Positions 12,430 through 24,212 of a stretch of DNA of 64,000 bases are shown piece by piece. A program made the translations under genes and the position numbers. The DNA is taken from NCBI RefSeq assembly GCF_014805625.2, contig NW_023998416.1, forward strand, positions 33,210,375-33,274,374, given 5' to 3'. The stretch comes from Glossina fuscipes. Lineage: Eukaryota; Arthropoda; Insecta; Diptera; Glossinidae. The notes beneath the pieces were generated by a model that worked only from the letters and a program-made list of their open reading frames with translations, had not been told where the DNA came from and did not search any database. Numbering within the stretch: the first letter of the stretch is position 1; the number at the start of each line of letters is the position of its first letter.

Positions 12430-12540
12430 TGTTCGGAGAAGCGTCGCGATCAGCAACGACTCTCGTTCAGCTGCCACTCACCCAAGCACACCAGTGTACC
12501 AAATTTCATCAGGATATCGTGAATTTTGCACTCTGTAGAT
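12430..12540 (-). repeat. Family 1 fragment, reverse
   Basis: It shows the reverse-strand block CCAGTGTACCAAATTTCATC, then GGATATCGTGAATTTTG. This is the same segment that precedes the (GTCY)n tract in the reverse copies at 19.8 and 35.2 kb. Confidence 0.5.
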
Positions 12541-12965
12541 TAGGCATCAAAATACATTGACACGGTTATGTTAAGTCTAGCGTGCCGTACACCGTTCGCG
12601 GTATATGGATACCTTCTGTCTGTGAGGATGAAAATGCAACTTATCTCAATGTTTACGTTGTCATATGCATATTGATAAACGGATTTTCGCTTCAACTTGT
12701 AATAAAGTTTTGAATACAAACTAATGCTACATATACTAGTAATGGGAAGATTTAAACCGAATGTAATTCTTGTTTGTTTTCGTTGATACGGTAGAAAACG
12801 CGAACAAACGCCATACGTAAAAGTAAAAAACGACAAGAGAGCAAATGAAAAGAACATTGTAGCCAATATTGACAGCTCTTGTAACAGTTCGTTTGTTTGT
12901 TTACAGAAAAGGATATTTTCACTTTCGTTCCTTTTTTCTTTCTCCTTATTTAACATGCATGACAT
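12540..12965 (-). CDS. Unrecognised 141-codon open frame, probably not a gene
   Basis: The longest unexplained minus-strand frame lies between two repeat copies. The predicted product starts MSCMLNKEKEKRNES and has one hydrophobic stretch around residues 33-52 (LATMFFSFALLSFFTFTYGV) and a Tyr/Arg-rich C-terminus. I recognise no domain, there is no supporting codon bias, and both ends run to repeat boundaries, so chance is the leading explanation. It is listed because an open frame this long is uncommon in the window. Confidence 0.12.
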   Translation of the reverse strand: MSCMLNKEKEKRNESENILFCKQTNELLQELSILATMFFSFALLSFFTFTYGVCSRFLPYQRKQTRITFGLNLPITSICSISLYSKLYYKLKRKSVYQYAYDNVNIEISCIFILTDRRYPYTANGVRHARLNITVSMYFDA

Positions 12966-12967
12966 CC

Positions 12968-13385
12968 ATTTTTATACCCATCACCGACGGGTGAGGGGTA
13001 TATATTTACTTTGTCAAAACGTTTGCAAAGCGCAGAAGGAATCATCAGAGACCCCACAAAATATATATATTCCCGATCAGCATTAAATTTTAAAACGATT
13101 TAAGCATATCCGTCTGTGGCCACCTGTCTAATGGCTGTTGTAAACATTGAAAGTTCTTGCACGCTAGTTGGTGCTGAAAATGGGCCAAATCGTTCGAAGG
13201 ACATGCCCACAACGCCCACATGTCTGTACGACGAAAACTTTTATTTTCAAAATGGAAAAAATCAGCTGCGCCCACTTCATACTGCACAGTATGAGAATTT
13301 TGTGCTCTTACTTCTTTTGTCTTTTTTTGGGGTAAACGTTAATGGGTTCAAAATAGTCGATCCCGACCGAATTTAATTTTCTACA
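12968..13385 (+). repeat. Family 2 interspersed repeat, near-complete + copy
   Basis: It starts TTTTTATACCCATCACCGAC, then GAGGGGTATATATTTACTTT, CAGAGACCCCACAAAATATA, CGATTTAAGCATATCCGTCT, a GAAAATGGGCCAAATCG block, and ends TCGATCCCGACCGAATTTAA at 13358-13377 with TTTTCTAC after it. Start, middle and end match the copy at 61150-61830. The 86-codon frame at 13116-13376 lies wholly inside it and is not a gene. Confidence 0.8.
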
Positions 13386-15923
13386 CAATGATGTATACGC
13401 GCTATATATATTTATATATACCATATGGTTTATACCTTTGTCTATTTTCCATATATATAAACATTTTTTATTGATGCTGTATATTATTAATGCTTGATGT
13501 TGACTAACGGTTTTTTTACTCTCGTGTTTATATTTTCTTTAAATACACAATTTTATTTTATCTCTGACAGTTTCGTTTTATAGTTACACGCCCTGATCTG
13601 TGGCGACACGATTTGCATATGACTGCTGATATATTCAACTGATGTACATATAGTGTGCAGGTGTAAACATTGTCAGCAAACATTGAACATTTTTATTGAA
13701 AATAAAACCGTAATGTATAATATTTATGAGTGAAAAGCTAACATCATTCAAATGACTATCGTCAAGCAATTACAACCGACTTACGTCAATAAGAGTTCGT
13801 CGCCTTTTTATTTCATGTTTTTAGGTCGTTAATTATGCCGGCTCGGCATGCCTCGCCCTTGTGCTCCTATTATTACGAAGATGCCATATTTGATGATTTC
13901 AGTTTTCATGAAAGCGGCAACTGGCGAGAAGACTAACAAAAGTTGACAGAATTTTAGCCGAAAAACAGATTAAAAATGTCGTGATGAGTTTAGCTAATCG
14001 TGACTTGCTTGTAAGAGGGTTTATGAGCAAAGTCACTCGAAGGTAGATCGAAAAGTGAGCCAAGAGCAGAAAGCAAAACCAGAACGAGGATTAAAGGATT
14101 GTGAGCATAGATTCTTGTAAATAATTTGTAGTTCTCTCCTAAGGATTACAAATGAAACCTATACTGTCCTAAAAATCGTAATGCAGCGGCACGAACTTTA
14201 TCTCAAAAGGAGCTGAATCAATAACGTAAACTCACAAAAAACAGTTCATGTTACTATATTCTCTCAAGTGGAAGGGCATGGGTTTTGCCCCTCTACTTTT
14301 TAATAAGGCTGATATTGAATTGAATTGAGACAAGGTGAGCACAACAAGAGTGCACACTGTTTTTTGATGGCTACTAACTGATCCCAAAGCCAGAAATATT
14401 AATACTATTTTTGCTCCGCACGTTTGTTAAAAGTACGTCCTTCCACATTGTGTCACGCAAACATAACGTGTTAATAGTAATTATTTTCCACTTATTTGGG
14501 GCTTAAGAAGTCTTTTAGCATCGCATGATACTCAATGTTATACACCATCAGTATGACAACAACAAAAAATGTCTTTGCAAATAAAAATTCGCTTACACTT
14601 CTCTCTCTTTTTATAAAAGAATTTGTTAGAAGAAGTTGCTTATAAAACACTTTCCTGACTTTTATTTCGCCAGAAAACTCTTCTTCTTCTTCGGTATTCT
14701 TGAATTAAATTGACTCTTCATTAAATTCCCGTAAAAGAGCAGCGCAGTACTTTTAGCATTAAATTGGTTTGGCACAGGAAACGCAATCAATATAACAATA
14801 ATTCTGAGTTAAAATGCATTGTACAGCGCGATGACTAAGGATCGAGAAACAATTTGCGTCAGCACAAGTTCTTAACGACATCGTCATTATTGGCTTATTA
14901 GCGAATATCTTTGCCGTGACGACGACATAACACTTTCATCAGGTATTGCCGGCCATTGCTTATTATCTCTATTGCGTGAATAATAGTGTTCTCACAATCG
15001 GTCTGGGAGATAGGATTGCAGTTTCTTTCTTGGCCTGGCTTCAGGTTGCATTTTATAAACTATATTAAGCACATACAGCTTTCGTAAACATTCGTTCGCC
15101 GCAACTCCACTAAAGTAAAGTTGAACCAACTATTGGGTTTCAACAATACATAAACTCGCTACGTAATTATAATCGAAAATCGGGCACTTGTACACTAATG
15201 TTCTCTTACTCACCAATGTCGCTACTGATTTTCGATGCAGTGTACTAGACAATGTCGTGCTCGGAAATAGCACTAGTTTTCGATCGTTATTTGCCTAGAT
15301 TATGTGACGGGTTCGCTTTTAGATAGCTGCAGAGAATTCCCACGGCCAATTCAGGACAATAGTGGAATACTCCTGGCCTGCGAACAGCTATACGTAGAGT
15401 ATTAGTAGATTTTGCCGTTGATATTAATTTACCAGTGTGTTTGTTATGTTGCAATGTGGATGTGATGGGACCGCATTGAACGTAGTAAGTACGCCAAGTA
15501 AGGCCTTGAAATTCAAGTGTAGATTTAGAATAAATCTTGCCAGAAACGACCAAGCAAACTACTCTCCTCACTAGCATTATCTTAATTATAAGGCATACGG
15601 CTAGGCTTACTGAAACCAATAACCAGAGTATTTTATATTACCCACGGCTCGGTAAGTGCAAGCACTTTATAATGCATCCAATTTTTCCATTTAATATGGA
15701 AAAACAAATTTAATCCCTAGGAAATTAGTCATAGATCCTTCTGTGAAAGCTTCAAACGGAATTTTTATTTACTATTTTACTATTAACATCCGTATTTAAT
15801 ATTTGAAATCGGCTCCAATTTACAAGAAATGTGTGTCGGGTAACTCTGAACATAGAAAAAAAAACGAAAAAATCATTTTGGATTATTTTTGTTCGCCATA
15901 AAGAGTTAAACTGAAAATCGCAA
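13386..15923. other. Non-coding stretch upstream of the 14-3-3 gene
   Basis: No recognised gene. TA-rich sequence lies at 13395-13440. A minus-strand frame at 15287-15619 (110 codons if a TTG start is allowed) has a hydrophobic beginning, but the first ATG falls within that stretch and no homology is recognised. No clear TATA box or initiator for the 14-3-3 gene is evident, and the bases just before its ATG (15880-15923) are A-rich leader-like sequence. Confidence 0.4.
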
Positions 15924-16670
15924 ATGATGATAATCGATAAAGAAGTATTAGTACAAAAAGCAAAAATGGCGGAACTATCAGAAAGATATGATGATATGGT
16001 TCAAGCTATGAAATCAGTCACAGAAATCGGCGTGGAATTGTCAAATGAGGAGAGAAATCTATTCTCGATTGCCTATAAACATGTAGTTGCTGCTCGCAGG
16101 TCATCCTGGAGAATAATTTCCTCAATTGAGCATAAATGCGAGGGCTCTGACGGAAAGCATAAAGTCACTCGCGAGTACAGGGAACGAGTAGAAAAGGAAC
16201 TCACGGATATTTGTTACGAAATTTTGAGTATTCTTGACAAATACCTTATTCCCAAGGCCAGCGATCCAGAAAATAAGGTGTTTTACCTGAAAATGAAGGG
16301 AGATTGTTACAGGTATTTAGCTGAAATAGCCACAGGAGCTGCACGCAAGACTGTTGCTGATCACTCTCAAACCGCTTATCAGGAGGCATTTGAGGTTGGC
16401 AAGGCTGAAATGGAGCCAATACATCCTACCAGATTAAGTTTGGCGCTCAACTTCTCGGTGTTCTTTTATGAGATTCAGTTCGCACCAGAAAAAGCTTGTG
16501 AATTCGCCAAACAAGCATTTGATGAAGGGATAGCACAAGTGGATAAACTCGATGAAGAATTATACAAGGAGTCTACGCTTATTTTACAACTGCTCAGAGA
16601 TAATCTGACTTTGTGGTCCTCCGGAACTTACGGGGAGGGCGATGAACTCCACCAAGATGGTGACAACTAG
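15924..16670 (+). CDS. 14-3-3zeta-like protein, intact intronless retrogene
   Basis: The 248-aa product is a full-length 14-3-3 protein, a dimeric adaptor that binds phosphoserine/threonine motifs in client proteins. It is closest in memory to Drosophila 14-3-3zeta (leonardo), about 248 aa. It is a single exon with no stops or frameshifts. Groove residues are conserved: K52, R59, R130, Y131, N176, N227 and W231 (human zeta K49, R56, R127, Y128, N173, N224, W228). The two family signatures are present with changes: [11 protein letters not shown] at 44-54 and [18 protein letters not shown] at 214-231. Substitutions are scattered, including the N-terminus [10 protein letters not shown] and a rewritten 72-82 loop, and the acidic tail ends in GDN like the fly protein. 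The parent fly gene has introns and alternative exons, so this uninterrupted copy is inferred to be a retrogene. An A-run at about 16740-16751 may mark an old poly(A). The start at 15924 aligns with the family start; the second ATG at 15927 is also possible. Confidence 0.93.
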   Translation: MMIIDKEVLVQKAKMAELSERYDDMVQAMKSVTEIGVELSNEERNLFSIAYKHVVAARRSSWRIISSIEHKCEGSDGKHKVTREYRERVEKELTDICYEILSILDKYLIPKASDPENKVFYLKMKGDCYRYLAEIATGAARKTVADHSQTAYQEAFEVGKAEMEPIHPTRLSLALNFSVFFYEIQFAPEKACEFAKQAFDEGIAQVDKLDEELYKESTLILQLLRDNLTLWSSGTYGEGDELHQDGDN

Positions 16671-17405
16671 CTAAGGAACTAAGTTCTTCATTTTCTGTTT
16701 ACACGCGCCAATGACGAGTATGCAGAAAAAGAAATACAACAAAAAAAAAAATACTTCCCTACAGCAATACTAGACGAAAAACCCTGAAAAACATAGATCA
16801 AAAAATTAAGAATGTCCATATGGCTCCACAACGCAGGGGAATGAAACACAAAAAGCAAAAAACAGAAAAGAACGTCAGATTTTAAACATAGAATTCAATG
16901 AAATTAATATTTAGTAAACGGATAGAAGCAACATTTTGACAAACATATACACTTTGACGCAATGATAAAAACAACAACCAAATACTGTTCTTGCTGATCA
17001 AAAGGAGATGCTGCAAGGTCAGTTTAAAATTTAATGAAAAAGTAAAACGTTCATCTTGTCCTTTTCAGAATCGTTGCACCCGTAAAATGAATCGTACGCA
17101 AATTTCCTGTTTACTTGACTTCCGTTTATAGACTCACTTCTCGTTCACACCACTGTACTGATATTTAAGGAATTTATTTCTCAAAATTAATTCGTTAAAA
17201 TTGTCACTGTATTTGTATTATGCATATTTTTATATCCTAACCTATGTATGTCTTTGTTCATGTGAAAAAAGAAAAGAAAAACGACATTCGAAGGTTGTTT
17301 TGTTTTATTTCTATTTATCTTGCCACTTAGGTACAAAAATCCCATAGCCTTGAGAGTTGAGGAAGCCCATTGAGAGCAAAATTTAAGCGCCACGGAACAC
17401 AGGCT
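16671..17405. other. A-rich 3' flank / possible 3' UTR of the 14-3-3 gene
   Basis: The sequence is strongly A-rich on the + strand (AACAACAACCA and AAAAAGCAAAAAACAG types), like fly 3' UTRs, with an 11-12 base A-run near 16740-16751. No canonical AATAAA is seen close to the stop. Where the transcript ends cannot be decided from sequence. Confidence 0.4.
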
Positions 17406-17625
17406 GTATATATTTGCTACGCCGCTTGCTCCATGAAACAGAAACTACTTTCTTAGCGTCGGTGAGCGATGTCTATCACGCACCTAGTTATTTGATACCC
17501 CGCACAGCTGGGGACAACCACTGCCCCAAGAATATGCCTCGGAGGGCTGTACGCAGCAGTGAGGTCTCGCATGTCATTTTCAGCGAAGTGTCTTGCGGCG
17601 GTACCACACCTCCTTAATTATGGCT
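17406..17625. other. GC-richer segment of unknown origin
   Basis: About 220 bases with visibly higher GC than their surroundings, including GCACAGCTGGGGACAACC and GCCTCGGAGGGCTGTACGC. A 67-codon open frame (17414-17617, +) spans it, but it shows no motif I recognise. It may be a fragment of an exon, processed transcript or transposon. Confidence 0.3.
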
Positions 17626-17734
17626 TTGCACATGTGGCATTAGAGTGGGTGGGCAACCTGATGTACATGATATATATTTACGTTAATCACGGCGATCCTA
17701 AAAAAGGGTAGTGGAACTAACTTTTCCTACAGTT

Positions 17735-18245
17735 CACACTATTTGCTGTAAAGGCTTTTTCCTTTGGGTCCTTCTTAAATTCTCGTGCAAGTTTTTCGAC
17801 GACATCCACATTTTTTCGAACGGATGATTGAATATACTCCTCATGCTTCGGTGATGGGTATTTTTGACTTTCTTTGAGAATAATTTTGTGAATCTTTATA
17901 TCGTGTATCTTTTGTAGCAAAAGCCAAGGAAAGCCAAGCTGTTCTCAGTTTGGTGGTGTGGGCGTGTGGATGTTGTAGCCGTGTTCTTTGACTTGTTTGA
18001 TCAACTTCCAAACTCTTGTGCAAGTTTGTAGGCGATATCGCCTTCATTGCGAACGGGAAAATGTGCGATGGTCAGGCTAGAAGAAGCACATGCTTAGGTG
18101 CATTGCAAATTTGAAACTGGCCAACAACTTATATACTTTATAGTGTTTTTAAAGCTTGCTTCTGCCCGTTATAAAGGTACTGAATAGAATTGAACTTTTG
18201 TACGCTATGATATGGGGTAGGCTTGGCCCATTTTTCCCATTTTTC
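17735..18245 (-). repeat. Family 2 repeat, two adjoining reverse fragments
   Basis: CTTCGGTGATGGGTATTTTT near 17848-17867 is the reverse complement of the family 2 start, so one copy extends left of it. A second, interior fragment continues right: GCTGTTCTCAGTTTGG, GTGCAAGTTTGTAGGCGATA, AACGGGAAAATGT, then TTAGGTGCATTGCAAATTTG and GCTTGCTTCTGCCCGTTATA. These match the copy at 27.6-27.9 kb closely in order. The short open frames over it are not genes. Confidence 0.7.
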
Positions 18246-19400
18246 TACAGGTATTGAAGTAAAAAATGTAGTTTTTTCCATTTTCTTTAGGATCACGCAA
18301 CAAATGTTGCACGTACAATTTTTTTACTTGTTGTCATTGTTGTACTTTACTTATGCAATTGTACAATCGAAGGTAAAATATAGAAAATATAGATAAAATA
18401 TATAAGGAAAGTGCAAATTTTTAGACCTGATTTGTTTTAGTCAAACGATAAAGATTTCAATAAACCTAAGCACTAAACAAAATTCGAGACCAGTAGCGCA
18501 GAATTTCACACATTTAACGTAGATATAACATTACGTCACATAAAAAGTAAAAAATTTATGTACGCGTTATAGCGAATTTGCGTTGGCCACTGCATGTGTC
18601 AGTTGGCTAATCGGATCGATCTTTTCCCTCGCGCTAAGAAATATTCCTTATGACGTGTAAATTGTAGGTTTTTGTCAAATGTGAACGTTGGTATATTAGC
18701 TTTACACCGTCTCAATAAATATGTTACACGTAGAGAATTCCAAGTAAAAAGCTGCTATGGGTTATCTCTTCTCATTTCTTAGTTATTGTGGCCGACTAAG
18801 CCGCATCGTTAAGTATAGAGATCAAGTTTCCTATTTTCGTTTTCCTTTGTGCTAACGACAGTCAGTCAAAGTGAAGAACAGGCGCGTACGATGAAGTCGA
18901 TTTCGTTTCGTAAGCTACTTAGGCATACACCTTACAGCCGTATAAGTTGTGTGTATGGGTGCCACAAAGGGAGTGACATATGTTATATGACCCCACTCTG
19001 CTTTGTTATAAGCAAAAGTATATAATGAAACACCGGCCTTTCGCATGTGAGTTTGTTTGAATATCTATTCAAGATTTATTAGAAATTGTAATTAAGTTTA
19101 ATTAGAATCGGACTAATTTGTAGATACGGTTCAGCTTCCAAAAGCCGCTTATGTGGTTTTCTTACGATACATGATTTTACTGACAATACAATCGCTTGAA
19201 CACATACTCAATGTTAATAAGAAAATATATGCCGTTCAAGTTGCAAAAAGCTTCCTGCAAGCTGTTGATAGAACATCAAGCACATCGTTACGTATACTTC
19301 AAGGTATTGTTTCTTAGTTAGGATTTCTTTGCATTAGTACGCGAAAATGATAATTTCAAATGCTTGCCATCGTATGTGCAACATTGAAAGCCGCTAAAGT

Positions 19401-19403
<3 letters not shown>

Positions 19404-19458
<55 letters not shown>
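19404..19458. repeat. (GA)n microsatellite, about 27 units
   Basis: An uninterrupted AG/GA dinucleotide tract of about 55 bases, starting after GTTAT and ending GAGATAGG. It is a potential GAGA-factor type binding tract and a likely polymorphic marker. Confidence 0.97.
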
Positions 19459-19461
<3 letters not shown>

Positions 19462-19794
19462 GACGACAGCAAATAGGATTATCAATGATACCAATGATTA
19501 GTGGATTGTTATGGCGCAAGGCAAACATGAGCTCGTACAAGAATTGAATATCCGCAGACATGTACACCATCCTTTTGAGGTATTTGGTTTTTGCGAAATT
19601 GCGTCGCTGTCACCTAACAATTGGATAGAAACAACTTGCATAACAACACAAAGCGGAATAAATAATGGAAATTAATTAAAACGGATAGCTTCCTTTCGTA
19701 CTAAGAAACATGTGTGAAACATGTATATAGGTGTTTGGATGTGCAAATATAAATGATTTGTTTGATAATAGTTACATCGCTCTACTGTTATGCG

Positions 19795-19985
19795 TTTATC
19801 GATATTTCGAAATAAGGCGTTATATTGGGAGCGATCAAAAAACGGTCCGGTCCGAATCATTTTCAATTGCGTTCATCCTTGGGCCAAAATACATCAGTGT
19901 ATCAAATTTCATCGAAATATCTCAAAAATTGTGGACACATACCCACAAACTTAATATTTCGTTGCACCACAAGTGGGGCAGAAAG
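19795..19985 (-). repeat. Family 1 interspersed repeat, reverse fragment
   Basis: In order on the + strand: AAATAAGGCGTTATATTGGG, GCGATCAAAAAACGGTCC, TCCGAATCATTTTCAATTGC, TTCATCCTTGGGCC, CAGTGTATCAAATTTCATCG, CACAAACTTAATATTTCG, and CACCACAAGTGG at the reverse-complemented start. The (GTCY)n part is deleted. Confidence 0.75.
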
Positions 19986-22505
19986 AGAAGGTAAACTGAT
20001 ATGAATAATTTAGCTCGAACGTCCTCTCATATAAAATCTTCCTACAGAAATTTGGCCTTTATATATCAAATGGGTTTACTTTTTAATATTTCATGATGAA
20101 AACTGTTCCACCAACGGAAATCGATGTAGAAATTATCCGTCCTCAGTTTGGACTACAAGGATCTATTTTTATACTTTAATAAAATAGCGAAAGACAATAA
20201 AGTTTTTGGCAAAGAAATTAATTTTGCTAAATTTGGACCACATTGGTTCACTTCCTTATAAGAGATCATACATTGGATTTGCAAGTCTTAACATTTTGAC
20301 AGTGTACGTTGAAGCGACAAATATAAAATAACCAAAGGCCTTTTTTTTTTGCATTTCTCTCCACATTTACAATTTCTCTCCCTTCTCTACTCTCTCCACT
20401 TGTCTCTCTCTTCTTGTTTGCAACTAATTCAATTTTTGTTTCCCTTCAATTCGATGAAAACGATAAGTAAAAGCAATAAATATTTTCTGTTGATAGGTTT
20501 TGAGGACAGATAGAAAAGCATTAAGAAACGAAATGAAAAAATATTAAATATATGTTTTGTTATAAAGAGCGGAATGTGCAAAACATTCGTTGCGGAAGAT
20601 ATATTGATTTACTTCAAAATCAATTCGAAGGCGATGTCCGATAATATATGTCAGATGTTGCTGCAAAAAAATCATTTTCATCTTCCATCTTCAATGATTT
20701 ACGTTGTAAATTGTTATCAAATACTCAAAACGTTTAAAATATTGCGTTACATGGTCCGTTCCAAAGTATTCAGCGATTTTCAAATATTAAGCCTAGCTAG
20801 CGGTGTCTTAACAATTCTTATTCAAAACAAGATGCCACGGCAACCTCGATGCGTTACATGCCTTTCATTTTCGGCGACATTACAAAGCCTAAGACCAGAT
20901 AAAATGAATATGGATGTATCGGATTTCTTGAAGCAGAAAATTTATATTATTTCATTGTCCTGAGGAGCAATGTTGCACTGTGAACCCTAAAAAGGTCGCT
21001 CCCCTTAATTAAATAAGGTGAGAATTCGTTCATATTGTACATACATCGTACGGATATCGCATACCCCATGTATTTTATATCACATTTTTGTATAAAGTTG
21101 TAACAGTACGTGCTGACACCTATATGTGCAGACTTCGTCTGGCTTACTTCCTAAAGAAAAAGGTCTGCGTCTTTTTCCCCACAAATGAGTTTAGATTCGA
21201 ATAATTCCTGGTAACGCTATCCCTGTCAAAAGTAATAGCCCATCGATAAGTAAAAAAAAATGTTACGTTTGTTAACGCAGTCGAAAATAAGTGACCTCTG
21301 AAAAGGAATCAAAATTCTCAAAAAAGGCATTACATTGCAGAAAAGGCAATGCCCGAGAGAGGCAATAATTTCGCAAGCTCGCGAAAAATTTTATGGTTTT
21401 TATGCTGTCGATACGCTAACTGACAAGTACTTTCTCCATTTGAATAATATGATCACATTTGATCAGGGGGCAGTGTATCGTGCTTTAACGACGGAGAAAT
21501 CATTCTTGACTCTAAGCTCAGATTCAATGTTCATATTGATACTTCTGTAAATAAAGTTGAATCTCTGCTGGGTTTCATTAAAAGATGCTCTAAAGAGTTT
21601 GAGTCAGTCCTAGTATATTTAGTTGCGGTGTGGATAGCAAGCTAGGATACAACGTGGAACATATTAAGTCCGTCCAACGTCAGTTTTTACTATTTGCGTT
21701 ACACTACCTGGCTTGCGATTCGTAAGTGACGTTACCCCCACATCAGAAAAAGTTGAAGCCGCGGCATTATTGGATAATGTTCTTTTCAACGCCCCGCCTT
21801 GAAGTTTTAGGCAGTACGTACCCTTGTGTCTACCACACCCTTTTATCTTCTGTACAATCCATTTCATGTCGAGTTGACAGTCCAAACTTTAGAGAAAATT
21901 AAATAAACATTATTCTTGATTCAAATCAAAAGTTTTAAGGCCGGCTGCTTTTATTACAATGTAGTTTTCTCTATTACAGTTTGTTAATTCCATCCGTAAT
22001 GCTTCCTAATAGGTATGCTTTATAGTTAGCAATGTTAAATCAATAAGTCGATACCCACTTGTCTGTATGGTCGTTTGTCGAAATTACGACTATGATCATT
22101 GGGATCCATACTGTATAGTACCATGGGGAACTCTCTCAATTTCATTTATACGCGCGCTTAAACTTCGATGAAAAAAAACGCCACGAACTTTTCGCTTTGC
22201 CTAATATTTACAAGTATTTGCAAACTCTGGTTAATTAGACTAGTTGGTTAACTCTTAACCTTGGAATACGATTGTTGGAAACGACAAGCTCGAAGCTAAC
22301 AGAATTTGTATGTATCGTACGTAAATTGGTAACATAAATAAGTCTCTGCTGATTTCTTAATAAAATTGAGTGCATGTTATAAAAAAAGACACCGATGGCT
22401 GCACTCAGCGAGCAAGATGTTGCCAAAAATGTGTGACAACACAGCGTAATAACCATTCGCTTCTGACTACGTCACTACGAAACAGTCAGTTGAAAGCAGT
22501 TGAAC
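19986..22505. other. Non-coding stretch with a polypyrimidine tract
   Basis: No recognised gene. A long CT-rich tract runs from about 20341 to 20415 (T-run, then CTCTCCC/CTCTCTCTTCTTG). An open frame of 129 codons at 20574-20963 (+) starts MCKTFVAEDILIYF and has no recognisable domain; chance is likely. Confidence 0.4.
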
Positions 22506-22712
22506 AAAGGCAGCATTCACGGTAAGGTTGAGGGGGACTGACGGCGCGCAGACCGTTGAGCATCTATGGGACGAGCCAGACACAGGGCGTGAACGTGTCT
22601 CGGAAAGCTTCGAACGGCAATTATGAAGATTTTGTAACGCAACTTACTTAGGTGATAAAAAGTCGAACTGAAGCTATTATCCAGGCTGGGGGAGGTAATA
22701 CCACGTATTAAT
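22506..22712 (+). pseudogene. Fossil Tc1-like transposase, C-terminal fragment
   Basis: The translation gives TDGAQTVEHLWDEPDTGRER, matching the Tc1 family block around the third acidic catalytic residue (PIE..WDEL.RR.R). After a frameshift, ESFERQLEDFVTQLT*VIKS and then SRTEAIIQAGGGNTTY follow, matching the Tc1 C-terminus (RCQAVI.A.GG.T.Y). One in-frame TAG (about 22650) and at least one frameshift are visible. The catalytic first half and the terminal inverted repeats are not found. Confidence 0.75.
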
Positions 22713-24212
22713 TATTTTATTTTTTATTAGCCCTTGGCACCTGGTCAAATTCGTGAAAAGAGCGCTGCGAGAAACTGTTTTATCGCTACTGTAATGATTT
22801 CGAAGTCTCTCCGTATTGAATATTTCCTTACATTGCCAACATTTGGCAATATAATCAATTATTGTGGTATAATTGGCAAAACGATAAGCATTGAAACCAC
22901 GCTATAGCTCGGATGATGCCTCTTGAACAAATAATAAATTGATGTATGTTTTTCTGACAATTTCTACAAACATTTTTGTTAATTATTATGCATAAATAAT
23001 TCAGATTTTTCAGTTTTTCCGATCGTAGCAGGATACATATCATATGTTCAAGACTTTTTTTTGTTTCATGTTAATATGAAAACATTGTAAATTAATCAAA
23101 AATTCAGAGATTTCAACAGCAAATATAATTTTTTTCCATTTTATGGTATAATTTTTTTAATCCAAACATCAACACACATATGTTGACTGGTTTGATTGTC
23201 GTGCTGGTTTCGTTAAAAAAAAAATATATATATATATATATAATGTCCGCTTGATTTTCAACTGTTTTCTTCGATGAATTTTAAAGCTGAGCAGCTTACA
23301 GAGATGCAAAGCCGAGCCATTGGATATTCATATAAATATGCATTATTTGTGTAGTGCCATGTAATAGTTGAAACGTATAATAAAAATGAATATAAATTTA
23401 ATTTTTGAATGGAATTAATTGGTACTTTATTTGAAGTCGTATATGAGTATATAACAATATCCATCAAATTAAAAATATTTATAAATTTTCAACACTGAGG
23501 GATAAACAAATATATTTATTGCTATTAAAGACAAGTTTCAATAAGTAGCCTGAGTTTATCATGGCTATGAGAAACATGGCTGATGAAAGCAAATTATATC
23601 GAAAGTCGCCTGCTTTATAAAGATTACATATTAAATATTAAATAAAGACGACAACATTTCTCTGGTATTCACTTTTACATAAAAGAAAGTGTAGTCTCAG
23701 GGAAGTCATTTCTTTTATCAAAAATTGAATTAATTTTTTCAGGTAGCATGCCATTAATGTGTACTTGGTTTCTCTTTTCTTTAAAAGTTTACTTCTTAGA
23801 AAATCGACTAATTTTCGTGAAAACTCAAATCATAAAATATGGCATTTTCCTAACAATCTTTTCGGAGACCTGTGACCCAGATGCTCATTAGGATCACTTT
23901 CATATTCAGTTTAAATATGGTGTCACACGGTTTGCTAATATGTCACCAATTAACGACAAAATCTTAATTCCAACCTATGCGTAAGTAAGAAGGTGTAGTT
24001 CATGTATGGTTAAGGTTTTGAGATGAACAAAATATTTTTGTCTTGCACATGCTTTCCAAATTTGCACTACAATATAAGGAGGTATACTATTGCATTTGTT
24101 TTTATACATTGCCATGCCCATCCCTCGATATGTTCTGCATTGGTCTTCGTTGCCGAAATGGTCATGTTCGTCAAAATTGAAACGAGAAGTTGAAAATTAG
24201 CTGAGGGCTTTC
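22713..24212. other. Non-coding AT-rich stretch, no gene recognised
   Basis: Very AT-rich, with a (TA)10 tract at about 23224-23243 preceded by an A-run. Nothing coding is recognised on either strand. Confidence 0.5.
23224..23243. repeat. (TA)n microsatellite, about 10 units
   Basis: A pure AT dinucleotide run after a block of A residues and before ATGTCCGC. Confidence 0.95.

Noticed and set aside
12540..12965. A 141-codon minus-strand frame considered as a membrane protein gene
   Set aside because: Kept only as a very low confidence entry: no domain, no codon bias, edges set by repeats, and chance frames of this size are expected in 64 kb.
15287..15619. A minus-strand frame with a hydrophobic start and several cysteines, considered as a small secreted protein
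   Set aside because: The frame depends on a non-ATG start, the first ATG falls inside the hydrophobic stretch, and no homology is recognised.
20574..20963. A 129-codon + frame after a polypyrimidine tract, considered as an exon
   Set aside because: No recognisable motif and no good acceptor directly at its start; most simply a chance frame.
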